Of a stretch of 64,000 nt of DNA, positions 35,640 through 44,480 are shown in pieces (positions within the stretch are counted from its first letter, which is position 1; each line of letters opens with the position of its first letter). Both the position numbers and the translations under genes were made by a program. Source of the stretch: Schlesneria sphaerica (lineage in GTDB: Bacteria > Planctomycetota > Planctomycetia > Planctomycetales > Planctomycetaceae); the NCBI RefSeq assembly GCF_044336245.1, contig NZ_CP172346.1:6944001-7008000 (forward strand). The letters are read 5' to 3'. A model generated the notes under the pieces. That model did not search any database and had not been told where the DNA came from. It saw nothing but the letters and a program-made list of their open reading frames with translations.

Positions 35640-37244
35640 CTAGTGATTGGTGACAAATTCGGACGAGTTCAGCAGTACCCACAGAATGTCCTGCAGGCCC
35701 GTGCGTGGATCGTCCTCGCTGCTTTGATCCTGAAAGAACTCAATTTCTTCGATCGTTGGCCGTCGTGAGAGAAGTACCAGAAACATCCGCTCGATATGCT
35801 CGGAACTGACATGGGGGCCATACAGTCGAATCGCGACCTCGCTTCCCAGTTCGACTGCTCCGCGGACGTAGTCGCTGTTGTACAGCGCGAGAGATCGACT
35901 CAATGACAGAGGGATCGCCCCCAGGTTATTGTTGGGGATGTCCTGGGAAAATTCCTCGCCAGTCACGTGTGCCAGACGGTGGTCATTCTCGTCGAAGTGA
36001 TATCCGAACGCCTGACCGATCGAGAGATGAATCTGATCGGCCGACAGCGGCCGAATCCTCGCTCGTGACCAGTTCGCCCATTCCGTGTGCGCCTTCTCGG
36101 GATCGAATCGGGAGTCCGCCGATACGTCGGTGTGACTCGACCGCTGGTACGTCCTGGACTTCGCGATCGTGGTTACCAGTTGCTGGATGCTCCAGCCGCT
36201 ATCGCAGAAATCGGCAGCCAGCAGATTGAGCAACTCGGTATTCGGAGACAGATTTTGGGTGGGCCAATCATCCAGATTGGGAACCAGCCGTTCGCCCAGC
36301 AACCGTTCCCAGACCAGATTCACCATGTGCCGACCGAGGTAGGGATTGGAATTCTCGGTAAGCCATTCGACAAGTACGGCTCGTCGCGCTCTTGTCGAGT
36401 CCGTTCGTGGGCTGTCAGGAAGTTGAGGGAAAATCGTTCGCAGCGGCTGTTGTCCATTCTCGTTTGGACTCGCCTTTCGATCGGCAACACGTAGCTCGCC
36501 GCGCGGCCGCTCGATGATTACGAAGAACGATTCCCCTTCCTGTGGATTGGTCGGCGTCATCTTTCGCAGTCGAGCGAAATGAGCAGCCAGACCGAGGAAG
36601 TCCTTTTGATTCCAGCGCGCATGCGGATGATCGTGGCACTCGGCACAGTGCATGGAAAGTCCCAGAAACTTCTGGCTGACTGCACCCGCCAGCGGTATCG
36701 GTTCCGCATTGTAGCGCATCAGAAAATTCGTTGCCCCGCTGACATCGCTTGTTCCCTCACCAAGAATCAATTCGCTGACGATTTCTGTGTAGGGCTGGTC
36801 CTCGTGAAAGGCCTTTGTCAGAAACTGCAGCAGGCGGCGACCGTCATACCCTTCTGTCTCGAATGGGCGCTGCTCAGTCAGATACTCTGCCCAGATTCGA
36901 CCCCAGTGGCGGGCAAATTCCGGTGATTTGACCAGTCGTTCGATGACGTCGCCACGATCCAGAAGGGACGAAGAAGTCACTTTCAAGACTTCCTCTAAGG
37001 GCGGAGTTCGTCCCGCCAGATCGAGCCAGACGCGGCGGAGGAACTCTGTGTCACTACATGTGGGAAGGGGTGAGATGCCTTCAGCGTGACATCCCGTTTC
37101 CACGACCTCATCGATTCGGGTTCGACTTTCAACCTGCTCCACGTGTTCGGCAGAGAGGCAAACCGCGACCCCTGAGATCAAAATGGCGACGCACCACAGA
37201 ACGGCACTTCCGCAGCGGACTCGGTCCATAGTCTGACTTCTCAT
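35640..37244 (-). CDS. DUF1549/DUF1553 domain protein
   Basis: 534 residues. The ATG at 37244 (MRSQTMDRVRCGSAVLW) is preceded by AGGA at eight bases. Signal peptide (VLWCVAILISGVAVCLS), then DUF1549 (CSDTEFLRRVWLDLAGRTPP, WAEYLTEQRPFE, ILGEGTSD, CAECHDHPHARWNQKDFLG) and DUF1553 (HMVNLVWERLLGERLV, DFCDSGWSIQQLV, RTYQRSS). A CAECHDH heme-like or metal motif is present but the leading PSD1 cytochrome domain of the 21918 gene is missing. Upstream partner of the DUF1501 gene. Confidence 0.92.
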   Translation of the reverse strand: MRSQTMDRVRCGSAVLWCVAILISGVAVCLSAEHVEQVESRTRIDEVVETGCHAEGISPLPTCSDTEFLRRVWLDLAGRTPPLEEVLKVTSSSLLDRGDVIERLVKSPEFARHWGRIWAEYLTEQRPFETEGYDGRRLLQFLTKAFHEDQPYTEIVSELILGEGTSDVSGATNFLMRYNAEPIPLAGAVSQKFLGLSMHCAECHDHPHARWNQKDFLGLAAHFARLRKMTPTNPQEGESFFVIIERPRGELRVADRKASPNENGQQPLRTIFPQLPDSPRTDSTRARRAVLVEWLTENSNPYLGRHMVNLVWERLLGERLVPNLDDWPTQNLSPNTELLNLLAADFCDSGWSIQQLVTTIAKSRTYQRSSHTDVSADSRFDPEKAHTEWANWSRARIRPLSADQIHLSIGQAFGYHFDENDHRLAHVTGEEFSQDIPNNNLGAIPLSLSRSLALYNSDYVRGAVELGSEVAIRLYGPHVSSEHIERMFLVLLSRRPTIEEIEFFQDQSSEDDPRTGLQDILWVLLNSSEFVTNH

Positions 37245-37915
37245 CAGTAACATCCTACGAAACACAGATCGCTTTCGAGGGACCGGGCGATTAATCATCC
37301 CTGTCTGCCTGATGCGACCACCGATAGTCGACATTATGTCTGAAGACGGACGCGAGGTGAAACCGCTGTGCAGTTTAATTCGCTGGACCACCAGCAGCGT
37401 TACAAAAAAAAGTCAAATTTCTCTTGGAAAAATTCCCGCACCATTCTCGATGGGGATCGGGCTGACGAATTTGGGCACCCGTACGGAGAATCGAGCGAGT
37501 TGCGTCGCCGATGGTAACCGACTCAGGCGGGGAGCAAGCGAGTTTGCTCGGTCCCCTGGAGGCGATGATACGACGGGTGCGGCTACGCCACCCGGTATCG
37601 ATGACTCGTCTGAGCGACTGTTTCAGTCACGTTCAATCACGCTTGGGCACGGTGGGCGCGAACTCGCTGGGTTTCCTTGAAGACACCAGTCAGCAGACCG
37701 ATTCCCGGTGAGTCGCGTTGCTCGAATTCGGATGGGACCGGAACTTTACGGAGCCGTTCGGTCAGTGGGGTACCGCATTACGCAGGTGTGGATTTTGCAA
37801 TTGTCCGCCATGCTCGGAGGTGGCCGCCCGAAGCGCCCTCCGTTGCGTTTTCCTTCTGGAAACTCATGGGAAGGCTCGCTTATCCCGGTCCGAGACGGCC
37901 ACTTGGGCAATTCGG
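37245..37915. other. Intergenic region, about 670 bases
   Basis: Lies between two minus-strand genes. Its frames (for example 37511-37711 plus) show no ribosome-binding site or motif. A hairpin, GAGCAA..TTGCTC flanked by GGGG/CCCC, lies at about 37531-37557. No other feature seen. Confidence 0.4.
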
Positions 37916-39181
37916 CTACTTTTCATTCGCAATGCAGAACAGGTGGTGCTCGCCACGAATGAAGAGTTCGTTGTCGACAGGAGCCGGAGTGGCGTCGACG
38001 GTTTCTTCGACCGAGTTTGTTCCCACGATTTCGAGTTTCGGAGCATCTTTGATGACGACCGTCGTTCCGTTGCGTCCCGTCAAGAAAACGTATCCCCCTG
38101 CGGCGACCGGTGAAGCATAGATGCTGTCGAGTCCGGGGATGCGGTTGCCCATGTAATAAGGTTTTCCGGTTGCGGCATCGACGCAGGAGAACTGTCCCGA
38201 TTTCCCCTTGTGAAAGTAAATTCTCCCCGAAGAGAGGAGCGGAGAGGCAATGTCAGGAGTGTCCCGATCAACGGTCCAGGCTACCTGGTTGGTCCCTTTG
38301 ATGTCGCCTTTGCCATTCAGGCGAAAGGCACCCATGAACGAGCCGCGGTGACCGCTCGTAACGTAGACGACTCCGTTTTCCGCGACAGGAGAAGCGACTG
38401 GTCGCTCGGTCTGACCACCACACCGCCAGAGTTCCTTACCGGAATCCAGATCGTAGCTGCGCGCAAACTTCTGACCATTCAGCACGACTTGTTTGCGTCC
38501 TTCGTTGTCAACCACGAGTGGCGTGGCCCAGCACGTTGTTTCATCTCGATCCGTCTTCCAGACAGTTTTGCCCGTTAGCTTATCGAGTGCGAAGATGGCG
38601 GATTTTCCTTCGTGATCCCAGGGGACCAGAATTTTGTTGTCTGCCAGAGTCGGCGAGCTTCCTTCGCCGAAACTGTTGCGGATGTCCATCTTTCCAAAGT
38701 CGTCACGTTTCCAGACGAGTTCGCCATCGAGCGTGTAGCAGTACAGTCCGCGTGAACCGAAGTGGGCATAGAGTCTTTCGCCGTCCGTGCAAGGAGAGGC
38801 CGAACAGAACCCATTCGTGGAATGGGTCTGCTGGTGTGGCTTGGCGATGACGGCCGATTTCTCCCAGACCAGTTTGCCCATTGCGCGATCGAGGCAGATG
38901 ACCTTAAAATCGAGGGCACCGTCACCCGCACTCTTTCCCACGGCGGGAGCTGCTGTGGTGACGAAGACGCGATGACCCCAGATTACAGGAGACGACGAGC
39001 CGAGTCCTGGAATCTTGTATTTCCATTTGACATTCTGCGTCGTGGTCCATTCAAGCGGCGGGTTCGCTGAGGGTGCGGTTCCATTTCCCGTGGGACCGCG
39101 CCAGTGTCCCCAGTTCTCTGCGTGAACAACCGAACTGAAGCAGAGAATTGCCACGATGGCAGAAACAGTGGATTTTCGCAT
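37916..39181 (-). CDS. Secreted PQQ-like beta-propeller repeat protein
   Basis: 421 residues: signal peptide (MRKSTVSAIVAILCFSSVVHA), then WGHWRGPTGNG and repeated PQQ-propeller blades such as GLYCYTLDGELVWKRDD, IFALDKLTGKTVWKTDRD, RSYDLDSGKELWRCGG and CVDAATGKPYYM. The fold is like BamB and PQQ-dependent dehydrogenases, but no dehydrogenase active site or PQQ-binding Trp/Asp set is evident, so it is most likely a scaffold or binding protein. Such PQQ-repeat proteins are abundant in planctomycetes. Confidence 0.9.
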   Translation of the reverse strand: MRKSTVSAIVAILCFSSVVHAENWGHWRGPTGNGTAPSANPPLEWTTTQNVKWKYKIPGLGSSSPVIWGHRVFVTTAAPAVGKSAGDGALDFKVICLDRAMGKLVWEKSAVIAKPHQQTHSTNGFCSASPCTDGERLYAHFGSRGLYCYTLDGELVWKRDDFGKMDIRNSFGEGSSPTLADNKILVPWDHEGKSAIFALDKLTGKTVWKTDRDETTCWATPLVVDNEGRKQVVLNGQKFARSYDLDSGKELWRCGGQTERPVASPVAENGVVYVTSGHRGSFMGAFRLNGKGDIKGTNQVAWTVDRDTPDIASPLLSSGRIYFHKGKSGQFSCVDAATGKPYYMGNRIPGLDSIYASPVAAGGYVFLTGRNGTTVVIKDAPKLEIVGTNSVEETVDATPAPVDNELFIRGEHHLFCIANEK

Positions 39182-39520
39182 AGGAATTCCTGACAGGACG
39201 CCCCGGGGGCTCTGACCTCGTTAACATACCACGGTGCAGGATTCTACGACAAAACGGTGAGGCTTTGGAGTCGATTCCGCTCCGACCAAGGCTCGACACC
39301 ACACACACGGACTTTGGTGGCAACAGGACACTTAAACAAGCTTGGCAAAAGTGTTATGTCGAAAACGTTCTGAGGATTTCACACACAGCGGCCAGTCGTC
39401 AGCTCGATTTCAGGAAATATCCTTCGGCGGGGAGTGCGATTCGAGCGGCGAGGACCAGAGTCTCTGCATCCTCTCGCCATTTCTTACCCCGCCTTTACTC
39501 GCCCTTCGGACAGCCGATTC
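39182..39520. other. Intergenic region between the PQQ protein and hisF
   Basis: 339 bases between two minus-strand genes (the stop of hisF is at 39521). Nothing recognisable beyond weak frames on the plus strand that are antisense or random; no terminator with a T-run was seen. Confidence 0.4.
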
Positions 39521-40315
39521 TCAACTCGCGCCGGCGCCAGTCAGGGAATTGAAGCGAATGGGCACCCCATGCTCCTTGAGGTACTGTTTGGTCTCGCCGA
39601 TGGGGTGAGTTCCATAGTGGAAGATACTGGCCGCCAGAGCTGCACTGGCGTGACCTTCGGTAAGGACTTCGCGCAGGTGTTCAGGGTTTCCGGCGCCACC
39701 GCTGGCAACAACGGGAATTTGCACTGCGTCCGCGACGGCCCGAGTCATTTCCACATCATAGCCGTCCTGTGTTCCGTCCGCGTCCATCGATGTGAGGACG
39801 ATTTCCCCCGCACCAAGTCGCTCGACTTCTTTGGCCCAGGCGACTGCTTCCAGCCCTGTTGGAACACGTCCACCGTTCACATGGACCTCCCAGACTTCTT
39901 TGCCGTCCCGCTGGACTCGCTTGGGGTCAATGTTGACGACAATGCACTGGCTTCCAAATTTCAAAGCGGCCTGGCGGATGAAGTCTGGATCTTTGACCGC
40001 AGCCGAGTTGATCGAGACCTTGTCGCAACCGGCATTCAGCAGCATGCGGATGTCGTCAAGCGTCCGAATCCCGCCCCCCACTGTCAGAGGCATAAAGCAG
40101 ACTTCGGACGTACGTCGGACCACGTCCAGAATGATTCCTCGTTCCTCGTGGCTGGCGGTAATGTCGAGGAACACCAGTTCGTCGGCACCATCTTCTTCAT
40201 AGCGGGCAGCAACCTGGACTGGATCACCCGCGTCGCGCAGATTCAGGAAGTTCACCCCTTTCACGACCCGTCCGCCGTGGACGTCGAGACATGGAATAAT
40301 GCGTTTAGCGAGCAT
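39521..40315 (-). CDS. hisF: Imidazole glycerol phosphate synthase subunit HisF
   Basis: 264 residues from the ATG giving MLAKRIIPCLDV, which places the catalytic residues exactly as in known HisF: Asp11 (CLDVHGG) and Asp130 (VVNIDPKR). The (beta/alpha)8 barrel shows VGGGIRT, INSAAV, LTSMDADGT and ASGGAG phosphate-binding loops. HisF is the cyclase that joins PRFAR with ammonia made by HisH, yielding IGP and AICAR. It stands alone here, without other his genes in the window. Confidence 0.98.
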   Translation of the reverse strand: MLAKRIIPCLDVHGGRVVKGVNFLNLRDAGDPVQVAARYEEDGADELVFLDITASHEERGIILDVVRRTSEVCFMPLTVGGGIRTLDDIRMLLNAGCDKVSINSAAVKDPDFIRQAALKFGSQCIVVNIDPKRVQRDGKEVWEVHVNGGRVPTGLEAVAWAKEVERLGAGEIVLTSMDADGTQDGYDVEMTRAVADAVQIPVVASGGAGNPEHLREVLTEGHASAALAASIFHYGTHPIGETKQYLKEHGVPIRFNSLTGAGAS

Positions 40316-40987
40316 CAGTTGTGTTTTCAAAAAAAGTGAGTTCCGGGTGCCAGTCAGGGAAACTCTAAATGAGATTCCCTGCTAACGTCAAACCGTCTCG
40401 TTTCATCCAGGAAAGTTGGGGACTTTGTGAAATGATTCGCTGCCCCCAGCGTGAGTCCGACGGTCTAACCCAGGTTCGCCAGTTTTCGAATCCAGTCTTG
40501 ATTTGCCCAGATCGCTGGGGTCGGTGATCCTCACGTTTCCTCTGTTACCGGGGCGACCGACTGGCCACACTGGCGTGGTAACTGAGCGGAATCGATGTCG
40601 GCTCTGACCATTTATCCAGTGGGCAAATGGAAAACCAGGAGATCAGGACAATCTCATCTTGTCGAAATTGCAATGAATTGCTCTGCTTTCCGCTAATCTG
40701 GGTCTAAAGAGAAGGCATATCAAAGCCGTTCTGGAAGAGTCTGAGCAGGGAAACGATTTACGGAACGTGTGCATTGGCAATCAAATACGGCGGCGATGCT
40801 GTTGTGGTTGGTCGATGGGCGCTTCACGATTTCGACGCGCTGGTGTGAACTGCCACAGATCTTTCCGAGGGCTGGTGTCACTGATCAGGTAATCGACGGT
40901 CTGAGTCTACGCATCCTGGCGTAGACTCAAGGCTGTGACAGAGATACAGAAGCACAGAGAAAACGACACGACGGAAAGGATTCTGTC
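40316..40987. other. Divergent intergenic region hisF - S1/P1 nuclease
   Basis: About 670 bases. It holds the 11-bp inverted repeat described separately (40902-40929) shortly upstream of the nuclease gene, and GGAAAGG before its ATG. No frame with coding character was found. Confidence 0.45.
40902..40929 (+). repeat. 11-bp perfect inverted repeat upstream of the nuclease gene
   Basis: TGAGTCTACGC (40902-40912) is the exact reverse complement of GCGTAGACTCA (40919-40929), around a six-base loop. It lies 58 bases before the nuclease ATG, with no T-run, so it may be an operator or a 5'-leader hairpin. Confidence 0.6.
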
Positions 40988-42118
40988 ATGCGACGCAGTC
41001 AGTTCATCACTTCGCTGTGCTTAATTTTATTTTGCAGCACATCCGTATTCGCGTGGAATGATCTTGGGCACATGACGATTGCCCGAATCGCCTACGACCA
41101 GTTGACTGATGGCGAACGGGCGGCGGTGATCTCGATTTTGCGGCATCATCCTCACCTGCACGACGTCATTCTGAAGGATCGACCGAGTCAGGTGACGGCC
41201 AGCGAATGGATTTTCCTGCGCGCAGCAACCTGGCCGGACCACATTCGTCCGCCACGAGAACAGACTCGCGCCCCGATTTCCTCTCATTCCATCTACCGAT
41301 ATCACCATCCTCACTGGCACTACGTCAACTACCGTATTCGACCGGGCCAACTGGACACAGAGCTACCGGCACAACCGATGCCGCAGTTCCCCAAGCCGTC
41401 GAATCCGTCGGAACAAACCAACCTGATCGATCAATTGGACCAGTCCTACCTCATTTTGCGCGGTAAGGCTCAGGAAACATCGCATCCTGAAATCGAGCTG
41501 ACTCAACACGAGATCCGGGCAATCCGGATGTGCTGGCTGTTTCACCTGATCGGCGACATTCACCAACCCTTGCACGTGGTGGCGTTTGTCGATCCACAGC
41601 TTCCATTCCTGAAGCATGGTGATGAAGGGGGGAACAAGCTGGGGATTCGAATTAACCATGCTTCGAAGCCCCGGAAACTCCACACCGTCTGGGACGATAT
41701 GCTGGGGACCCATTCCCGTTATCAGGATGTTGTGAATCTGTCTGAAAGACTTTCGCACGACCCACGCTTGTCTGTGTCGCGACTGCCGGAATACGCACAG
41801 AACCGTCTGTCGACCGAATTCGCAGAAGAGAGTTACCAGATTGCTGTCGAGGCCATTTACATGAACGGGCGGCTCCCCTACACCCCCTGGTCCAAAGTGG
41901 AATCTCATGAAGTGGCGCCGGAGTCGGTCCCGGCCGTTTCCCCGCAGTGGATCTCTCAGGCACATACGATCGCCGAGCGTCGAGTCGTCCTGGCAGGATA
42001 TCGGCTGGCAGCCCGGTTGAAATACCTGATCGCACACGATCCGGCCAGTCGCGAATCAATTCGAGAATACGAGATGCCCGCTTACCGCAGTTCCTACCGC
42101 GGTCGCACGTTCCGTTGA
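40988..42118 (+). CDS. S1/P1-type zinc-dependent nuclease, secreted
   Basis: 376 residues. After the signal peptide, cleavage at FA-W23 would leave Trp as residue 1, the N-terminal zinc ligand of S1/P1 nucleases (WNDLGHMTIA). Other ligand motifs are RAATWPDHI (Asp), SHSIYRYHHPHWHYVNY (His), LFHLIGDIHQPLHVV (His, Asp, His) and KLHTVWDDML (His, Asp). By family it cleaves single-stranded nucleic acid and 3'-nucleotides using three zinc ions in the periplasm or outside. The start has GGAAAGG nine bases upstream. Confidence 0.93.
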   Translation: MRRSQFITSLCLILFCSTSVFAWNDLGHMTIARIAYDQLTDGERAAVISILRHHPHLHDVILKDRPSQVTASEWIFLRAATWPDHIRPPREQTRAPISSHSIYRYHHPHWHYVNYRIRPGQLDTELPAQPMPQFPKPSNPSEQTNLIDQLDQSYLILRGKAQETSHPEIELTQHEIRAIRMCWLFHLIGDIHQPLHVVAFVDPQLPFLKHGDEGGNKLGIRINHASKPRKLHTVWDDMLGTHSRYQDVVNLSERLSHDPRLSVSRLPEYAQNRLSTEFAEESYQIAVEAIYMNGRLPYTPWSKVESHEVAPESVPAVSPQWISQAHTIAERRVVLAGYRLAARLKYLIAHDPASRESIREYEMPAYRSSYRGRTFR

Positions 42119-42166
42119 CTTCTGTCCCGATCCGCGTGTCTGGAAGGGGCGAATGGTCCACTTGCA

Positions 42167-43159
42167 ATGATCGGCGATGGTTGGATTCAATTGTCCGAGA
42201 ATGTCTTCGTCTCTGGATTCCGTCGTATGACCAGTTCTTTTTCAGACGATCAGCCTGATCTCAGCGACGATGAATCGGACTTCGATCCCTACGACGACGA
42301 TCTGCAGGAGGATGATGAACTCTTAAGCGATCCTGTCGATGACTGGGGGGGAGGAGAACTGGAGGCCGCCTACCTCAAGGCACTCTCGGCGCTGGAAGCA
42401 TCGGAAATCGAGTTTGCGCCTCCCGTACCGGAATCCTCGACACTCGAGGAACTGCAGGAAGGACTCGAAGACGCTACAGAAGCCGTGGAAGCCTCTGAAG
42501 ACCCTGTTCTGAATGCCGGGCAAGCACCCGCGGCAGGCGAACCCAATGAGTTGCTGGAGCCAATACCCGACGGCGGGACTGCGGATGAGAGTCCGGAGCC
42601 GCTCGCTAAATCAGACGCTGTACCGGCACCCGAATTTCGGCCTGTTCCTCGTCAGATTATCGAGGCGTGCCTGTTTGTGGGGGGAACATCGCTGACGGCA
42701 AGTCGGCTGGCCAGTGTCTTGCGCGGCGATTTCAGATCGGACTACGTTGACCGCGAGATAGACGAACTGAACCGGCTTTATGCGGCTGAGGGGCGACCCT
42801 ACGAAATCCGCCTTGGTGAGGGGGGGTACCGCCTGACGCTCCGCGAAGAGTTTGAACGGATTCGCCATAAAGTTTACGGACTGGGGCCAAAAGAGGTTCG
42901 GCTGTCACAAGAGGCCCTGGAGGTACTGGCGGTCATCGCCTATCATCAGCCAATGACGCAGGCACGGATTGAAGAGCTTGGTAAACCAGGACGTGGAGCG
43001 GTCGTCAGGCAGCTCGTGCGCCGCGAATTGGTTGCGGTGGCGCGGGACCCTCAAAACCCCAAAGAAGTTCACTACGTGACCACACCCCGGTTCCTGTCGC
43101 TGTTTGGGATCCGGAATCTCGATGAATTACCACGTCCCGAGCAGGTGTCGTACAAGTAA
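42167..43159 (+). CDS. scpB: Segregation and condensation protein B
   Basis: 330 residues. The conserved ScpB double winged-helix lies at about 155-315 (RQIIEACLFVGGTSLTASRL, YEIRLGEGGYRLTLREEF, LSQEALEVLAVIAYHQPMTQARIEELG, LVRRELV, PKEVHYVTT). The first 150 residues are a highly acidic, low-complexity extension. The start could be ATG 42167 or MTSSFSDDQ at 42227; neither has a strong ribosome-binding site. ScpB dimers join Smc and ScpA to condense chromosomes. ScpA is not in the window. Confidence 0.93.
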   Translation: MIGDGWIQLSENVFVSGFRRMTSSFSDDQPDLSDDESDFDPYDDDLQEDDELLSDPVDDWGGGELEAAYLKALSALEASEIEFAPPVPESSTLEELQEGLEDATEAVEASEDPVLNAGQAPAAGEPNELLEPIPDGGTADESPEPLAKSDAVPAPEFRPVPRQIIEACLFVGGTSLTASRLASVLRGDFRSDYVDREIDELNRLYAAEGRPYEIRLGEGGYRLTLREEFERIRHKVYGLGPKEVRLSQEALEVLAVIAYHQPMTQARIEELGKPGRGAVVRQLVRRELVAVARDPQNPKEVHYVTTPRFLSLFGIRNLDELPRPEQVSYK

Positions 43160-43174
43160 TGGCGACCGCAAATT

Positions 43175-44095
43175 CTATTTGTTCGGGTGAGCTCCGGATT
43201 CTTCATCATCTCGGGCACTCTCGACTCGGCGGAGTTCCCGATTAAGGTCCTGGTTCAGATTGACCGTATCGAATCCCGGTGCATCCACGAGACGCACGAG
43301 CCATTCCTGACAGACGTCATATTCGGCGATTGCGGATCCCGCCGCACACTTCAGGACGTGCCCTCCTAACGAGAGGTCATCGGCCAGGAAGTGCCAGTGG
43401 TAGCCGGGAACATTCAGACCCTGGACCCACTTGGGACAACGGATACCGATCAATGTTCCTGTGACATTCTCGCGAGTCCAGACTGACTGTTCCTTTGCCA
43501 CGACCCCCAGGGGACGATATGGGGGCGACTGCACTTTCACACTGCGAAGCGTAATTGTGGCGAAGTTGGCGTGAATGCGAACGGCGATGAATTTATTCGG
43601 ATGGCCGATCGCTTCGTCCAGATGGTCATCGAGCCACTCCAGACTCTCGATCTGCGGGAGCTTTTGCTGCTCCGCTCGATCAAATGGAGTGACGACGGCA
43701 AATGGCGTTTTCGCGGACGGGGCTACGCGATCGATCGTACCGTCGCCATGGACCTGATAGCCCTGCCCATCCAGAATGATTAACTCGCCGTCGAGTTGGT
43801 TGAGTGTTCCGACTCCGAAGTCACCATACCGCAGCAATTCCTCAAATGTGGTGATGCCATCGTAGTGCCCCAGCATGAGCGCATTGATGACAGAGATCTG
43901 AGTGATCTGGTCACGGGGGACGGAAACCGAGGATGTGGCCGTCTGGGCGCCATTTTCTGCCGGTGCATTCGATCCGTTCGCAGCGGGCTGTGTAGCGACC
44001 GCAGGTGCCTGAGAGCAACCTGCGCCAAGAGCCAGCAGCAGCAAACTCGTGACCAGGCATTGCATCCATCGCAACACGAGGCCAGAGGTTGTCAT
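43175..44095 (-). CDS. Acetolactate decarboxylase, probable lipoprotein
   Basis: 306 residues from the ATG at 44095 (the frame opens further upstream). The N-terminus has a lipoprotein-like signal, LLLLALGAGCSQA, with Cys27 (Gly rather than Leu at -3, so slightly atypical). The rest matches alpha-acetolactate decarboxylase: GEL-IILDGQGYQVHGDG, TPFAVVTPFD, SPPYRPLGVV, GTLIGIRCPKWVQ, and the zinc-ligand segment GYHWHFLADDLSLGGHVL with its three His. The known enzyme converts acetolactate to acetoin in the cytoplasm; an exported form is notable. Convergent with scpB. Confidence 0.85.
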   Translation of the reverse strand: MTTSGLVLRWMQCLVTSLLLLALGAGCSQAPAVATQPAANGSNAPAENGAQTATSSVSVPRDQITQISVINALMLGHYDGITTFEELLRYGDFGVGTLNQLDGELIILDGQGYQVHGDGTIDRVAPSAKTPFAVVTPFDRAEQQKLPQIESLEWLDDHLDEAIGHPNKFIAVRIHANFATITLRSVKVQSPPYRPLGVVAKEQSVWTRENVTGTLIGIRCPKWVQGLNVPGYHWHFLADDLSLGGHVLKCAAGSAIAEYDVCQEWLVRLVDAPGFDTVNLNQDLNRELRRVESARDDEESGAHPNK

Positions 44096-44480
44096 CCGGG
44101 AAGTCGCTTCAGGTAGGTCGAAGTCTGTAATGGCCAATGGGGCTGTTCCTTGGGGGACCTGTCGGTTCGACGAAACTTTCGCAGCGCGACTGTAGCATGT
44201 CCCCCACCATGTTTCACGGCATTGTCGAGTCCGTAGTCTCACGACTTTACTGCACCCTCGCGCATTCGGCAGCCGTCCAAATGAATGGGGCGAGCTGTTT
44301 GTTTCAGCGTCGGCACGGCCACTACACCCGGCAGCGACGCTCCGACTTTTAGGAATTTTCGTCAGATTCTTGCAAGGACAGTTTCAGGCATGCTGTCTTT
44401 AGTTTATCATGGTACTTGTCGCTCATGTGAAAACGTCCTGACACCTTGGCCAATAACCTGAGACGGGGAGAGTAACCATC
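44096..44480. other. Intergenic region before the M81 peptidase gene
   Basis: 385 bases between divergent genes. GGGGAGAG, ten bases before the peptidase ATG, is a good ribosome-binding site. No terminator, coding frame or confident promoter was found. Confidence 0.4.
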
